From: Ruminococcaceae bacterium UBA3220
GTDB lineage: Bacteria > Bacillota > Clostridia > Oscillospirales > Acutalibacteraceae
Assembly (NCBI GenBank): GCA_002363095.1
Contig: DEWC01000047.1
Location: 1-7,674 of the forward strand
Reading direction: 5' to 3'
DNA length: 7,674 bases
Every line of letters starts with the position of its first letter. Position 1 is the stretch's first letter. Positions 1 through 6,103 of the stretch are shown piece by piece. Position numbers and translations under genes: made by a program. The notes under the pieces were generated by a model. That model did no database searches, was not told the origin of the DNA, and was given only the letters and a program-made list of their open reading frames with translations.

Positions 1-817
1 CTAATATATTGCCGAAATTCCCGGTAGGAACGCAGACATTGAAGCCGTCTGTCATATGAACTCCATCACGAAGCAAATCAAGGTATGCCGAAACATAATA
101 TACGATTTGAGGACAAAGTCTTCCCCAGTTTATGGAGTTGGCAGAAGAAAACTCCATATTATTATCGGCTAAAAGTTTTATAAAATCACTGTCGGTGAAA
201 ATCGTTTTAACGGCACTTTGCGCATCGTCAAAATTACCCCGGATTGCAGTAACATGAACATTATTGCCCGTTTGAGAGACCATTTGAAGTTTTTGCATAT
301 CGCTGACGCCGTCAACAGGATAAAATACAAGTATTTCGGTATTCTTAACATCTTTAAAGCCTTCAAGCGCAGCTTTTCCGGTATCACCCGATGTCGCAAC
401 GAGAATTACCGATTTTTTGTTGTCCGAAATATTCTTTAAAGATGTAGTTAAAAGATGAGGTAATATTTGCAGCGCGAGATCTTTGAAGGCCGATGTCGGT
501 CCATGCCAGAGTTCCAAAACATTAAGATTATTATCAAGACTCTTTAAGGGCGCCGGCAAATCATTATCAAATCTTCCGAGATAAGCATTTTTTACACAAT
601 TATCAATTTGTTCGTCGCTAAAATCAGACAGGAACAATTTGAAAATATATTTTGCCCTTTCGTGATACGAAAGGTTTTTTAAAGTATTAAAATCAGCTTC
701 CGTAAGGGCGGGAAAGGCTTCAGGTACAAAAAGCCCGCCCTCTTTAGAAATGCCGTGCGCAATAGCGTATGATGCCGAAACTCTATTATCTCTGTCGCGC
801 GTGCTGATATAATACAT
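1..817 (-). CDS. thrC: Threonine synthase, N-terminal part (runs off left edge)
   Basis: Threonine synthase is a PLP enzyme that converts O-phospho-L-homoserine to L-threonine and phosphate, the last step of threonine synthesis, in the cytoplasm. The 272 visible residues hold the family's marks. WHGPTSAFKD (about 104-113) carries the PLP-binding lysine, Lys112. VATSGDTGKAA follows, and the visible part ends in a glycine-rich loop, TGNFGN, that binds the cofactor phosphate. The N-terminus (MYYISTRD) is typical of the long bacterial type of about 490-500 residues, so roughly 40-45% is missing beyond position 1. No stop or frameshift is seen. An ATG at 823 lies in frame, but the GGAGG at 825-829 almost touches it and sits 7 nt before the ATG at 817, so 817 is preferred. 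The gene has its own promoter (860-888). The threonine synthase call is near certain; the C-terminus is unseen. Confidence 0.96.
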   Translation of the reverse strand, partial: MYYISTRDRDNRVSASYAIAHGISKEGGLFVPEAFPALTEADFNTLKNLSYHERAKYIFKLFLSDFSDEQIDNCVKNAYLGRFDNDLPAPLKSLDNNLNVLELWHGPTSAFKDLALQILPHLLTTSLKNISDNKKSVILVATSGDTGKAALEGFKDVKNTEILVFYPVDGVSDMQKLQMVSQTGNNVHVTAIRGNFDDAQSAVKTIFTDSDFIKLLADNNMEFSSANSINWGRLCPQIVYYVSAYLDLLRDGVHMTDGFNVCVPTGNFGNIL

Positions 818-824
818 ATACATT

Positions 825-829
825 CCTCC
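825..829 (-). promoter_or_regulatory. Ribosome binding site that decides the thrC start
   Basis: The mRNA reads GGAGGAATGTATATG. GGAGG is 1 nt from the first ATG (823) and 7 nt from the second (817). Only the second has normal Shine-Dalgarno spacing, so translation probably starts there and the protein begins MYYISTRD rather than MYMYYISTRD. Confidence 0.75.
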
Positions 830-859
830 AAAATTTTATTATTCATTAATTTTTGAACA

Positions 860-888
860 ATTATATCATATTTATAACATTATTTCAA
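860..888 (-). promoter_or_regulatory. Promoter for thrC, extended -10 (sigma-A/70 type)
   Basis: On the minus strand, TTGAAA (888-883) is followed by exactly 17 nt and then TATAAT (865-860). A TG lies one base upstream of the -10 box (TGATATAAT, 868-860), which makes it an extended -10 promoter. The -35 box coincides with the last codons of the upstream dipeptidase gene (TTG AAA TAA). The predicted start of transcription is near 853, leaving a leader of about 35 nt with no room for a T-box or riboswitch. This lets thrC be transcribed apart from the genes upstream. It is a sequence match only. Confidence 0.72.
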
Positions 889-1728
889 GGATTTACAGTA
901 CCTGAAAGCATTATTAAAAAATACCGCTTCAAGCGTTTTAGAATCAATTCCTTTTAAAAGCAAAAACGAAAACAAATCCGGAATATCATTCAAAACAAAC
1001 GGCATTTCTGCTCCGTCAAAATCGCTTCCAATCGAAACTATATCCAACAAGTCGTTTTCACCGCAAAAAATAATTGCTTGATATATCCTTTCGAAAATAT
1101 TCTCTGAGCCTAAAAAAGCCGGATAAAAACATAAACCGACAAGCCCGTTCTTTTCCTTAATAATTCTCATTTGTTCGAGAGTTAAATTGCGATTATTGGG
1201 ACAAAGTTCACAGATAAAAGAGTGAGAAGCAATAATGTTGTCGGCGTATTCAACAGCACCGTAAAAACTGTTTGTATTGAGATGAGATAAATCTAAAACA
1301 ATACCGTTTTGATTTAAAAGTTTGATTAAATCTTTACCTTTCTGCTTTAAAGGAGCTAACGAATGGGCACCGCCGGCAAAAGCATTTTCTTCGTTCCATG
1401 TTAAAGAAACCGAAAAGACGCCTATGTCCCTCAACAATTCTAACAGTGTAATATCATCATTGAGAAAATCAGCGCCTTCGATAGTTAAGATTGGTTTGAA
1501 AGTATCAGATAAAAAAGGGAAAAAACTGCTTTTAAAACGAAAAACGGATTTTTCCAAAAACGCTTTTTTATCGGAAATCTGCGGCGGAGTCCAAACGGCG
1601 AAGCATTGATAATAATTATCAAAGAGATTTAATTGATTGGAATTTACCGTTAATGTATCGCTGTCAAATCCTATGTTCTCGCAAACACATTTGTAGAGAG
1701 CATCACAATGCAAATCAAAATAATTCAC
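880..1728 (-). CDS. M19-family metallo-dipeptidase (membrane/renal dipeptidase type)
   Basis: Peptidase family M19 has an amidohydrolase-type barrel with two zinc ions and cleaves dipeptides, often with tolerance for D-residues. The zinc and catalytic positions all appear, in order, numbered from the GTG start: HCD (His7, Asp9), IEGAD (bridging Glu84), LDLSH (His149), ASHS (His169), NNRN (Arg180) and GSDFDG (Asp237). The 282 residues are short for the family, which is often 310 or more. There is no signal peptide or lipobox, so it is probably cytoplasmic despite the 'membrane dipeptidase' family name. The ORF opens with TTG (1731) directly followed by GTG (1728). The AGGTGA at 1733-1738 sits better for GTG, though TTG is not excluded. 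It begins 8 nt after the yraN stop. The substrate is unknown; turnover of peptides, including cell-wall ones, is plausible. Family confidence is high. Confidence 0.9.
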   Translation of the reverse strand: MNYFDLHCDALYKCVCENIGFDSDTLTVNSNQLNLFDNYYQCFAVWTPPQISDKKAFLEKSVFRFKSSFFPFLSDTFKPILTIEGADFLNDDITLLELLRDIGVFSVSLTWNEENAFAGGAHSLAPLKQKGKDLIKLLNQNGIVLDLSHLNTNSFYGAVEYADNIIASHSFICELCPNNRNLTLEQMRIIKEKNGLVGLCFYPAFLGSENIFERIYQAIIFCGENDLLDIVSIGSDFDGAEMPFVLNDIPDLFSFLLLKGIDSKTLEAVFFNNAFRYCKSLK

Positions 1729-1732
1729 CAAA

Positions 1733-1738
1733 TCACCT
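1733..1738 (-). promoter_or_regulatory. Shine-Dalgarno of the dipeptidase gene, overlapping the yraN stop
   Basis: The mRNA reads TTAGGTGATTTGGTG. The AGGTGA overlaps the yraN stop codon TAG (1739-1737) and lies about 4 nt before the GTG at 1728, but only 1 nt before the in-frame TTG at 1731. The overlap suggests that ribosomes ending yraN help start the dipeptidase gene. Confidence 0.55.
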
Positions 1739-2105
1739 AAAATGCCGATTCTATATACTCAATTTGAAACTCCGGTTTTTCGACATCCTTATAGGTAACC
1801 TCAGCAACATCAAAGCGAGGCGGCTTTGAGGATGAAAACTTGCTTAAAAAATCGTTGCTGAGATTCATAATTCTTTGAATTTTTGCGAGGTTAATTGATT
1901 CAACACCTTTAACTAAAGGGTCAATCTTTCTCGTTTTCACTTCTACAAAAACAATATAGTTATCATCTTCGGCAATTATGTCTATTTCGCCGTAAGGAGA
2001 AGAAAAATTTTGTTTTATGACTATTAATCCCCGATTTCTCAGATAATCGGCAACAAAGTCTTCCCCTGCTTTTCCTATTCCGGTAATCTCTTTTTCAGTA
2101 TACAT
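1737..2105 (-). CDS. yraN: YraN / UPF0102 family protein (endonuclease-like fold)
   Basis: This is a small (122 residues) member of UPF0102. The family is widespread beside rnhB and is related in fold to PD-(D/E)XK and Holliday-junction resolvase-like nucleases. Its biochemical role is not settled. Family marks are GKAGEDFVADYLRNRG (about 12-27), then YGEIDIIAEDDNYIVFVEVKTRK (about 38-60, described here by key residues Glu40, Asp42, Glu55 and Lys57), which matches the E-x-D...(E)xK nuclease pattern. A tail with FDVAEVTY follows. The length is normal. The ATG at 2105 lies inside rnhB (11 nt overlap) and has no clear Shine-Dalgarno, so it probably depends on coupling to rnhB translation. The next gene starts 8 nt after its stop. 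Family assignment is secure; DNA cleavage is an inference from fold. Confidence 0.92.
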   Translation of the reverse strand: MYTEKEITGIGKAGEDFVADYLRNRGLIVIKQNFSSPYGEIDIIAEDDNYIVFVEVKTRKIDPLVKGVESINLAKIQRIMNLSNDFLSKFSSSKPPRFDVAEVTYKDVEKPEFQIEYIESAF

Positions 2106-2694
2106 TTTTCAAAAAAGTCAAACGGTGAATGGGACAAACGCCGTTTTTTCGTATCGCTTCATAGTGTTCTTTGGTGCCATATCCTTTATGTTTTGCGAAA
2201 TTATATTCGGGATACTCATTGTTATATTTCAGCATCAGGCGATCTCTGCTCACCTTTGCCAAAATGCTTGCCGCCGCAATTGAACAAGACTTAGAATCTC
2301 CTTTTACAACTGTTTCGCAAGGATATAGAATCCCCTCGGGTTTTCTGTTACCGTCGATAAGGCAAAAATCCGGCGTAACGCTAAGTGAATTTATCGCTCT
2401 GTTCATTGCAAAATATGTAGCGTTAAGTATATTGAAAGAATCAATCTCGGCAACCGAGGCATAACAAACAGAAAATGCTATCGCTTTTTCAATTATTTTG
2501 TCATAAAGAAACTCTCTTTTTTTCTCGGATAATTTTTTAGAATCGTCCAGTCCTTCAATTTTGCAAGATAAAGGAAGAATAACGGCGGCGGCGCACACAG
2601 GACCTGCCAAGGGACCGCGCCCCGCTTCATCAACACCGCAAATATTGCTGTATCCTTGATTATAAAATGACTTTTCAATTTCAAAATCAGGCAT
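2095..2694 (-). CDS. rnhB: Ribonuclease HII
   Basis: RNase HII cuts the RNA strand of RNA-DNA hybrids and nicks at single ribonucleotides in DNA, starting ribonucleotide excision repair in the cytoplasm. The 199-residue protein shows the type 2 signature GVDEAGRGPLAGP (20-32). The four metal-binding acids are all present: Asp22, Glu23, Asp114 (in LIDG) and Asp133 (in KGDSKS, followed by SIAAASILAKVSRD). DDSKKLSEKKRE (50-61) and HKGYGTKEHYEA (169-180) also fit the family. The length is typical. The start at 2694 overlaps the end of rbgA by 8 nt and is preceded by a strong GGAGG (2705-2701) at 6 nt spacing, inside the rbgA coding sequence. Its 3' end overlaps yraN. rbgA-rnhB-yraN is a common Bacillota arrangement. 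Confidence 0.97.
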   Translation of the reverse strand: MPDFEIEKSFYNQGYSNICGVDEAGRGPLAGPVCAAAVILPLSCKIEGLDDSKKLSEKKREFLYDKIIEKAIAFSVCYASVAEIDSFNILNATYFAMNRAINSLSVTPDFCLIDGNRKPEGILYPCETVVKGDSKSCSIAAASILAKVSRDRLMLKYNNEYPEYNFAKHKGYGTKEHYEAIRKNGVCPIHRLTFLKNVY

Positions 2695-3550
2695 CGGGAA
2701 CCTCCAATGTTATCCTGCCGAGTTTACAGTTTCTGAACTCCTCCAAAAGCTTTTGAGCAACCCTTTCGGTATCCGGTTCTCCGCCTTTGATAATCATTCC
2801 TCGCTTAACGGCAAGTTTACAAAGATTATCATACTGTTCGTCCGAAAAATCAGTGATCTTAAATCGTTCATCAAGCATTTTAGGGTAATAGCGAATGAGA
2901 ATATCAAGCAACCTCATGGCAAGAAGCTCAATATCAAGTATTCTATCGGAAATCGAGCCGGTAAAAGCAAGATGTTCACCAACGGTTTCGTCATCGAATT
3001 TAGGCCAGAGCACACCTGGAGTATCAAGAAGTTCAAGTTCTTTATCCACCGAAAACCACTGATTAGAACGGGTAACGCCCGGACGGTTTTCGACCTTTGC
3101 CCGGTTGTTTCCGACAATTTTGTTTATAAAGGACGATTTTCCGACATTCGGAACGCCCACAACCATAACGCGTAGTTTTTTGCCGGTCATTCCTTTTTCT
3201 TTATAAACGGCAAGTTTTCCGGAAAGAGCTGATTTAACGGTATCTTTAAAAGCATTGATACCCCTTCCGGTCTTTGAATCCACGGGAATTGCCGGGATGC
3301 CCAAAGATTTAAAATAGTCCTCCCATTTTTGGGTTATATGAACATCCGCCATATCGGCTTTATTTAAAAGAATTATATGTGGCTTTGAGCCTATGATATG
3401 GAGCAGATCCGGGTTGCGACTGCTGACGGGTACTCGTGCATCAACAATTTCCGCCACTGCGTCAACAAGTTTTAAATCATCCGTAATCAGGCGCTTTGTT
3501 TTGGCCATATGCCCGGGATACCAGTTTATATTGAGGTTATTTTCATTCAT
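2687..3550 (-). CDS. rbgA: Ribosome biogenesis GTPase RbgA/YlqF
   Basis: RbgA is a circularly permuted GTPase that binds the late 50S precursor and drives its final maturation. Numbered from the ATG at 3550 (287 residues), the sequence has the family N-terminus WYPGHMAK (10-17), then G4 NKAD (63-66), a G5-like DSKTGRG (91-97), the P-loop GVPNVGKSS (132-140), G2 with GVTR (about 158-161) and G3 DTPG (176-179). This G4-G5-G1-G2-G3 order defines the permuted YlqF class. The C-terminal helical domain follows. The ORF opens at a GTG (3559), but that codon lies within an extended Shine-Dalgarno, so the ATG three codons in is preferred. An 82-nt gap separates it from the upstream membrane-protein gene; downstream it overlaps rnhB. 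Sitting near genes for S2 and L19 suits a role in ribosome assembly. Confidence 0.96.
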   Translation of the reverse strand: MNENNLNINWYPGHMAKTKRLITDDLKLVDAVAEIVDARVPVSSRNPDLLHIIGSKPHIILLNKADMADVHITQKWEDYFKSLGIPAIPVDSKTGRGINAFKDTVKSALSGKLAVYKEKGMTGKKLRVMVVGVPNVGKSSFINKIVGNNRAKVENRPGVTRSNQWFSVDKELELLDTPGVLWPKFDDETVGEHLAFTGSISDRILDIELLAMRLLDILIRYYPKMLDERFKITDFSDEQYDNLCKLAVKRGMIIKGGEPDTERVAQKLLEEFRNCKLGRITLEVPDA

Positions 3551-3554
3551 AGAA

Positions 3555-3565
3555 ATCACTTCCTT
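3555..3565 (-). promoter_or_regulatory. Extended Shine-Dalgarno that decides the rbgA start
   Basis: The mRNA segment AAGGAAGTGAT differs at one base from AAGGAGGTGAT, the full complement of the 16S rRNA 3' end. It ends 4 nt before the ATG at 3550. The in-frame GTG at 3559, which would add three codons, falls inside this site and is therefore an unlikely start. Confidence 0.7.
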
Positions 3566-3632
3566 TTTCTATGACAGTATATGAAAATCCGCTTATTCTA
3601 AAATATTACCGTAGGATACATTTTTCATTTTC

Positions 3633-3965
3633 TCAGTTTGCGGATCCGCCTTTTATACTATGTATTAATGATCCGAGTCCAATTCCGCAAAACGACACAA
3701 CTAAGTACCATATCGAATGAACTAATGCAGATTCATTATAAAATATAAACACCGACGGAATAAATGCCAACGAAATTAGAATCGGATATAAATACTTTAG
3801 TTTGTTTTTCAGAGTTATTCCTGCTATTGTTGATAAAATGAATGTTACAAATACAATCATAAGTACCATACCAAGCGGACTATTCGTTCCTGCCAACAAG
3901 GGATATACATAAAACATAAATAACTGAATAAGTAATACTGTTATATCCTTAAAGTGTTTTTTCAT
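3633..3965 (-). CDS. Hypothetical small four-helix membrane protein
   Basis: I do not recognise this 110-residue protein. It has a basic start (MKKHFKD) and four hydrophobic stretches that look like membrane helices, at about 8-24, 31-52, 58-76 and 81-101. The helices are joined by very short loops with basic residues (TLKNKLKY, HSIKGG) consistent with both termini inside the cell. There are no obvious catalytic residues, cysteine pairs or lipobox. The gene is real by context: it starts 3 nt after the lepB stop, and a GGAG inside the lepB end lies 11 nt before its ATG. It stands between lepB and rbgA, which are often direct neighbours in related genomes, so it may be a lineage-specific addition. 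A small accessory protein for the membrane or for export is possible, but nothing in the sequence proves a function. Confidence 0.72.
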   Translation of the reverse strand: MKKHFKDITVLLIQLFMFYVYPLLAGTNSPLGMVLMIVFVTFILSTIAGITLKNKLKYLYPILISLAFIPSVFIFYNESALVHSIWYLVVSFCGIGLGSLIHSIKGGSAN

Positions 3966-3968
3966 TTA

Positions 3969-4652
3969 TCAATATACTCCGCCGATGGCGTTAAACGGAA
4001 AAACTCTGAAAAGAACCTTTCCGATTATATATTCTCTGTCAATCATTCCGTTGCCCCTGTTACCGATTTCGGGCGCCCTGCTGTCGTGCGAGTTTTCGCG
4101 GTTATCGCCAAGCACGAAAACGCAACCTTTAGGTACGGTAACACCTTTTTCGTATTGCTCCGCATAATCCGAGTCGTATTGGTATATTCTTGTTTCAGCC
4201 GAATCTTTAATATAGTCCTCTTTTAATACCGTGCCGTCAACTTCAACAATACCGTTATAAATTCGTACAGTTTGTTTTTCTGTTGCAATGACACGCTTTA
4301 TAATAGGCTGATAATCACGATCATTAGTATCAATATACGGATTATTGTAATAGTTTCTTGAAATAATAACTACATCACCCTGCTTCGGGGTGTAGTTTAA
4401 GCCGGATACAATAACCTTTTCACCGTCATGAAAAGTATTCTCCATAGAAATGCCGTTGATTGTGGCAACGCGTACAAAAAATGTAAAAATAACAATGACT
4501 GCAACAAGAGAAACGGCAATAACATCAACCCAGTCGAAGAAGTCTTTTTTGTCTTTTTGACTTCCACCCTCGTCGGATTCACATAGATAGGAATCGTTGT
4601 ATGATGAATACGAAGAATTAGATTTTTCGTGCTTTCCGCCACGCTCAAACAT
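3969..4652 (-). CDS. lepB: Signal peptidase I
   Basis: Type I signal peptidase removes signal peptides from exported proteins, acting at the outer face of the membrane with a Ser-Lys dyad. Numbered from the ATG at 4652 (227 residues), there is a hydrophilic, Ser-rich cytoplasmic N-terminus (1-41), one membrane helix (about 42-62), NGISMENTF with nucleophile Ser69 (box B), PIIKRVIA with general base Lys119 (box D), and LGDNRENSHDSR (181-192, box E). A single helix and a small catalytic domain are the Gram-positive form. The position after SME, usually Pro, is Asn72 here. The ORF extends upstream to a GTG (4667) and an ATG (4661), but the only good Shine-Dalgarno (GAGGA, 4665-4661) fits 4652 with 8 nt spacing. 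It follows rplS after a terminator-like hairpin, and a small membrane-protein gene follows at 3 nt. Confidence 0.96.
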   Translation of the reverse strand: MFERGGKHEKSNSSYSSYNDSYLCESDEGGSQKDKKDFFDWVDVIAVSLVAVIVIFTFFVRVATINGISMENTFHDGEKVIVSGLNYTPKQGDVVIISRNYYNNPYIDTNDRDYQPIIKRVIATEKQTVRIYNGIVEVDGTVLKEDYIKDSAETRIYQYDSDYAEQYEKGVTVPKGCVFVLGDNRENSHDSRAPEIGNRGNGMIDREYIIGKVLFRVFPFNAIGGVY

Positions 4653-4660
4653 AACATTCA

Positions 4661-4665
4661 TCCTC
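4661..4665 (-). promoter_or_regulatory. Shine-Dalgarno that decides the lepB start
   Basis: GAGGA lies 8 nt before the ATG at 4652. The alternative in-frame starts, ATG 4661 and GTG 4667, overlap or precede it and have no purine-rich site of their own. The choice removes five residues from the longest reading frame. Confidence 0.6.
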
Positions 4666-4668
4666 ACT

Positions 4669-4703
4669 CAAACAAAATGGGAGACAACTTACCGCCGTCC
4701 CCC
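4669..4703 (-). terminator. Intrinsic terminator or attenuator after rplS
   Basis: In the minus-strand RNA, GGGGGACGGC (4703-4694) can pair along its whole length with GUUGUCUCCC (4688-4679). This gives a 10-bp stem with three G-U pairs and a five-base loop, GGUAA. The U-rich tail AUUUUGUUU (4678-4670) follows directly. It begins 12 nt after the rplS stop and ends less than 20 nt before lepB. The tail is interrupted by a G, so some read-through into lepB is likely. I see no convincing promoter of lepB's own. Confidence 0.78.
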
Positions 4704-4715
4704 TTAAAATTATTA

Positions 4716-5060
4716 TTATTTAATAAGTTCTTTAACCTTTGCAGCCTTACCGACTCTATCACGAAGATAATAAAGTTTAGCTCTGCGAACGCGACCGCGT
4801 CTTACAAGCTCAACCTTGGCAACGATGGGGGAATGAATCGGGAAAACACGCTCAACACCACATCCGTAAGAAACGCGACGAACGGTAAATGTTTCGGAAA
4901 TACCGCTGTTGTTCTTAGCGATAACGGTTCCTTCAAAAATCTGTATACGCTCTTTTTCGCCTTCCTTGATTCTTACATGAACCTTAACGGTAGAACCGAT
5001 TTCAATTTCAGGAACATCGGTTTTAAGCATATCTGCGGTTAATTCTTTAATAGCATCCAT
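4716..5060 (-). CDS. rplS: 50S ribosomal protein L19
   Basis: L19 is a 50S protein near the interface with the 30S subunit. The 114 residues cover the whole family: the N-terminal helix (IKELTADMLKTDVPEIEIG), the strand region VKVHVRIKEGEKERIQIFEG (about 26-45), ETFTVRRVSYGCGVERVFP (about 56-74) and the basic C-terminus with VRRGRVRRAKLYYLR (about 86-100). The length is normal. The ATG at 5060 is preceded by a GAGAGGA Shine-Dalgarno about 9 nt away. A 117-nt gap separates it from tsf, much longer than the other gaps here, and may hold a regulatory element. An intrinsic terminator follows 12 nt after its stop. In many Bacillota rplS follows rpsP-rimM-trmD; here it follows rpsB-tsf. Confidence 0.98.
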   Translation of the reverse strand: MDAIKELTADMLKTDVPEIEIGSTVKVHVRIKEGEKERIQIFEGTVIAKNNSGISETFTVRRVSYGCGVERVFPIHSPIVAKVELVRRGRVRRAKLYYLRDRVGKAAKVKELIK

Positions 5061-5139
5061 AATAAATATCCTCTCAAATTATAAATTGATGTTCATAAAT
5101 CATTAGCGCGACCAGAGGAACACCTGTTTTAATGTCAAA

Positions 5140-5180
5140 TAAATTCGGCACCAAACCCACCTTGAGGTAAGGCGAAATTA
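5140..5180 (-). promoter_or_regulatory. Possible folded RNA element at the tsf-rplS junction
   Basis: The RNA from the tsf stop codon onward can fold. UAAUUUCG (5180-5173, which includes the UAA stop) pairs with CGAAUUUA (5147-5140) at 7 of 8 positions. Inside it, CUUACC (5171-5166) pairs with GGUGGG (5161-5156) around a UCAA loop, with two G-U pairs. No U-run follows, so it is not a terminator. Its place before rplS would suit an L19 leader, of which different types are known in Bacillota, but I cannot match it to a described one. The rest of the gap, 5139-5061, shows only the rplS ribosome binding site. Confidence 0.3.
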
Positions 5181-6089
5181 TTTTACCATACTTGCAACCT
5201 CAGCCGCAAAATCATCAACACGCTTTTCAATGCCCTCGCCTTTTTCGAAACGGACAAATTCGGCAATCTTGAACGATTTTCCGAGCTGTTTTGCGGTAGT
5301 GTCAACATACTTACCGACGGTAAGAGTGTTGTCGATAACATACTGTTGCTCAACAAGGCAGTTTTCCTTATAGTACTTGCCAACCTTGCCTTCAACGATT
5401 TTTGCCAAAACGGCGTCAGGCTTATTAGCCATCTTCGGATCTTCCTTCATCTGAGCGATAAGGATTTCCTTTTCTTTATCCAAAACCTCGGCAGGAACTG
5501 AAGCCTCATCAAGATAAGAAGGATTCATCGCCGCGATCTGCATTGCAACATTTTTTCCAACTGCTACGCACTCATCATTTGCCATATCAAAATCGCCGTC
5601 AAATTTAACCAAAACGCCGATTTTACCTCCGGCATGAACATAGGATACAACATTGCCTTCAAAACGAACAAATCTACGAATTTTAATGTTTTCACGAATC
5701 TTTAAAAAGAGTTCCTGAACCATTTCTTCAACTGTCTGACCGTTTTCGGTACACTTAAGAAGCGCATCAAGGTCAGCAGGGTTTTCTTTCGCAACGATCT
5801 TTGCAACTTTCAAAGCGAGTGCTTTAAACTCTTCTCCGTTTGCAACGAAATCGGTCTCAGCGTTAAGTTCAACGGCAACACCGATATTATCTTCAACAAT
5901 TGCACAGACAGTACCTTCAGCGGCAATCCTTCCGGCTTTCTTCGCCTGAGACGCAAGTCCCTTTTCGCGAAGGAAATCAACCGCAGCATCCATATCGCCG
6001 TTGCATTCGGTTAACGCCTTTTTACAATCCATCATACCGCATCCGGTTTTTTCTCTTAAAGCCTGAACGTCTTTTGCAGTAAACGCCAT
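5178..6089 (-). CDS. tsf: Translation elongation factor Ts
   Basis: EF-Ts is the guanine-nucleotide exchange factor that regenerates EF-Tu-GTP from EF-Tu-GDP in the cytoplasm. The 303-residue protein begins with the conserved UBA-like N-terminal domain (VQALREKTGCGMMDCKKAL, about 8-26, then DMDAAVDFLREKG). The core domain follows with the exchange motif ETDFVANGEEF, whose TDFV (79-82) inserts into EF-Tu, and then the second core repeat with NVAMQIAAMNPSYL and the C-terminal VRFEKGEG. The length is in the normal range for Bacillota. The ATG at 6089 is preceded by AAAGGAGG at 8 nt spacing, lying within the 14-nt gap after the rpsB stop. rpsB-tsf is an almost universal pair. In many bacteria pyrH and frr come next; here rplS does, after 117 nt. 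Confidence 0.98.
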   Translation of the reverse strand: MAFTAKDVQALREKTGCGMMDCKKALTECNGDMDAAVDFLREKGLASQAKKAGRIAAEGTVCAIVEDNIGVAVELNAETDFVANGEEFKALALKVAKIVAKENPADLDALLKCTENGQTVEEMVQELFLKIRENIKIRRFVRFEGNVVSYVHAGGKIGVLVKFDGDFDMANDECVAVGKNVAMQIAAMNPSYLDEASVPAEVLDKEKEILIAQMKEDPKMANKPDAVLAKIVEGKVGKYYKENCLVEQQYVIDNTLTVGKYVDTTAKQLGKSFKIAEFVRFEKGEGIEKRVDDFAAEVASMVK

Positions 6090-6103
6090 TACGGTTTCCT
6101 CCT

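Noticed and set aside
2753..3175. Plus-strand open frame of 140 codons
   Set aside because: It lies wholly inside rbgA on the opposite strand, matches no family I know and has no independent support.
3576..3604. TATACT with an upstream A/T hexamer before rbgA
   Set aside because: The -35 position (ATTTTA) is poor and there is no extended -10, so an rbgA promoter cannot be supported.
4653..4667. Longer lepB start at GTG 4667 or ATG 4661
   Set aside because: No ribosome binding site upstream of either, while GAGGA at 4665-4661 fits the ATG at 4652.
4629..5042. Plus-strand open frame of 137 codons
   Set aside because: It runs antisense to rplS, the terminator and the lepB start, all well supported, and resembles no known protein.
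5078..5083. TATAAT on the minus strand upstream of rplS
   Set aside because: No acceptable -35 box at 16-18 nt, and the start of transcription would fall about 11 nt before the ATG. Probably chance in A/T-rich sequence.
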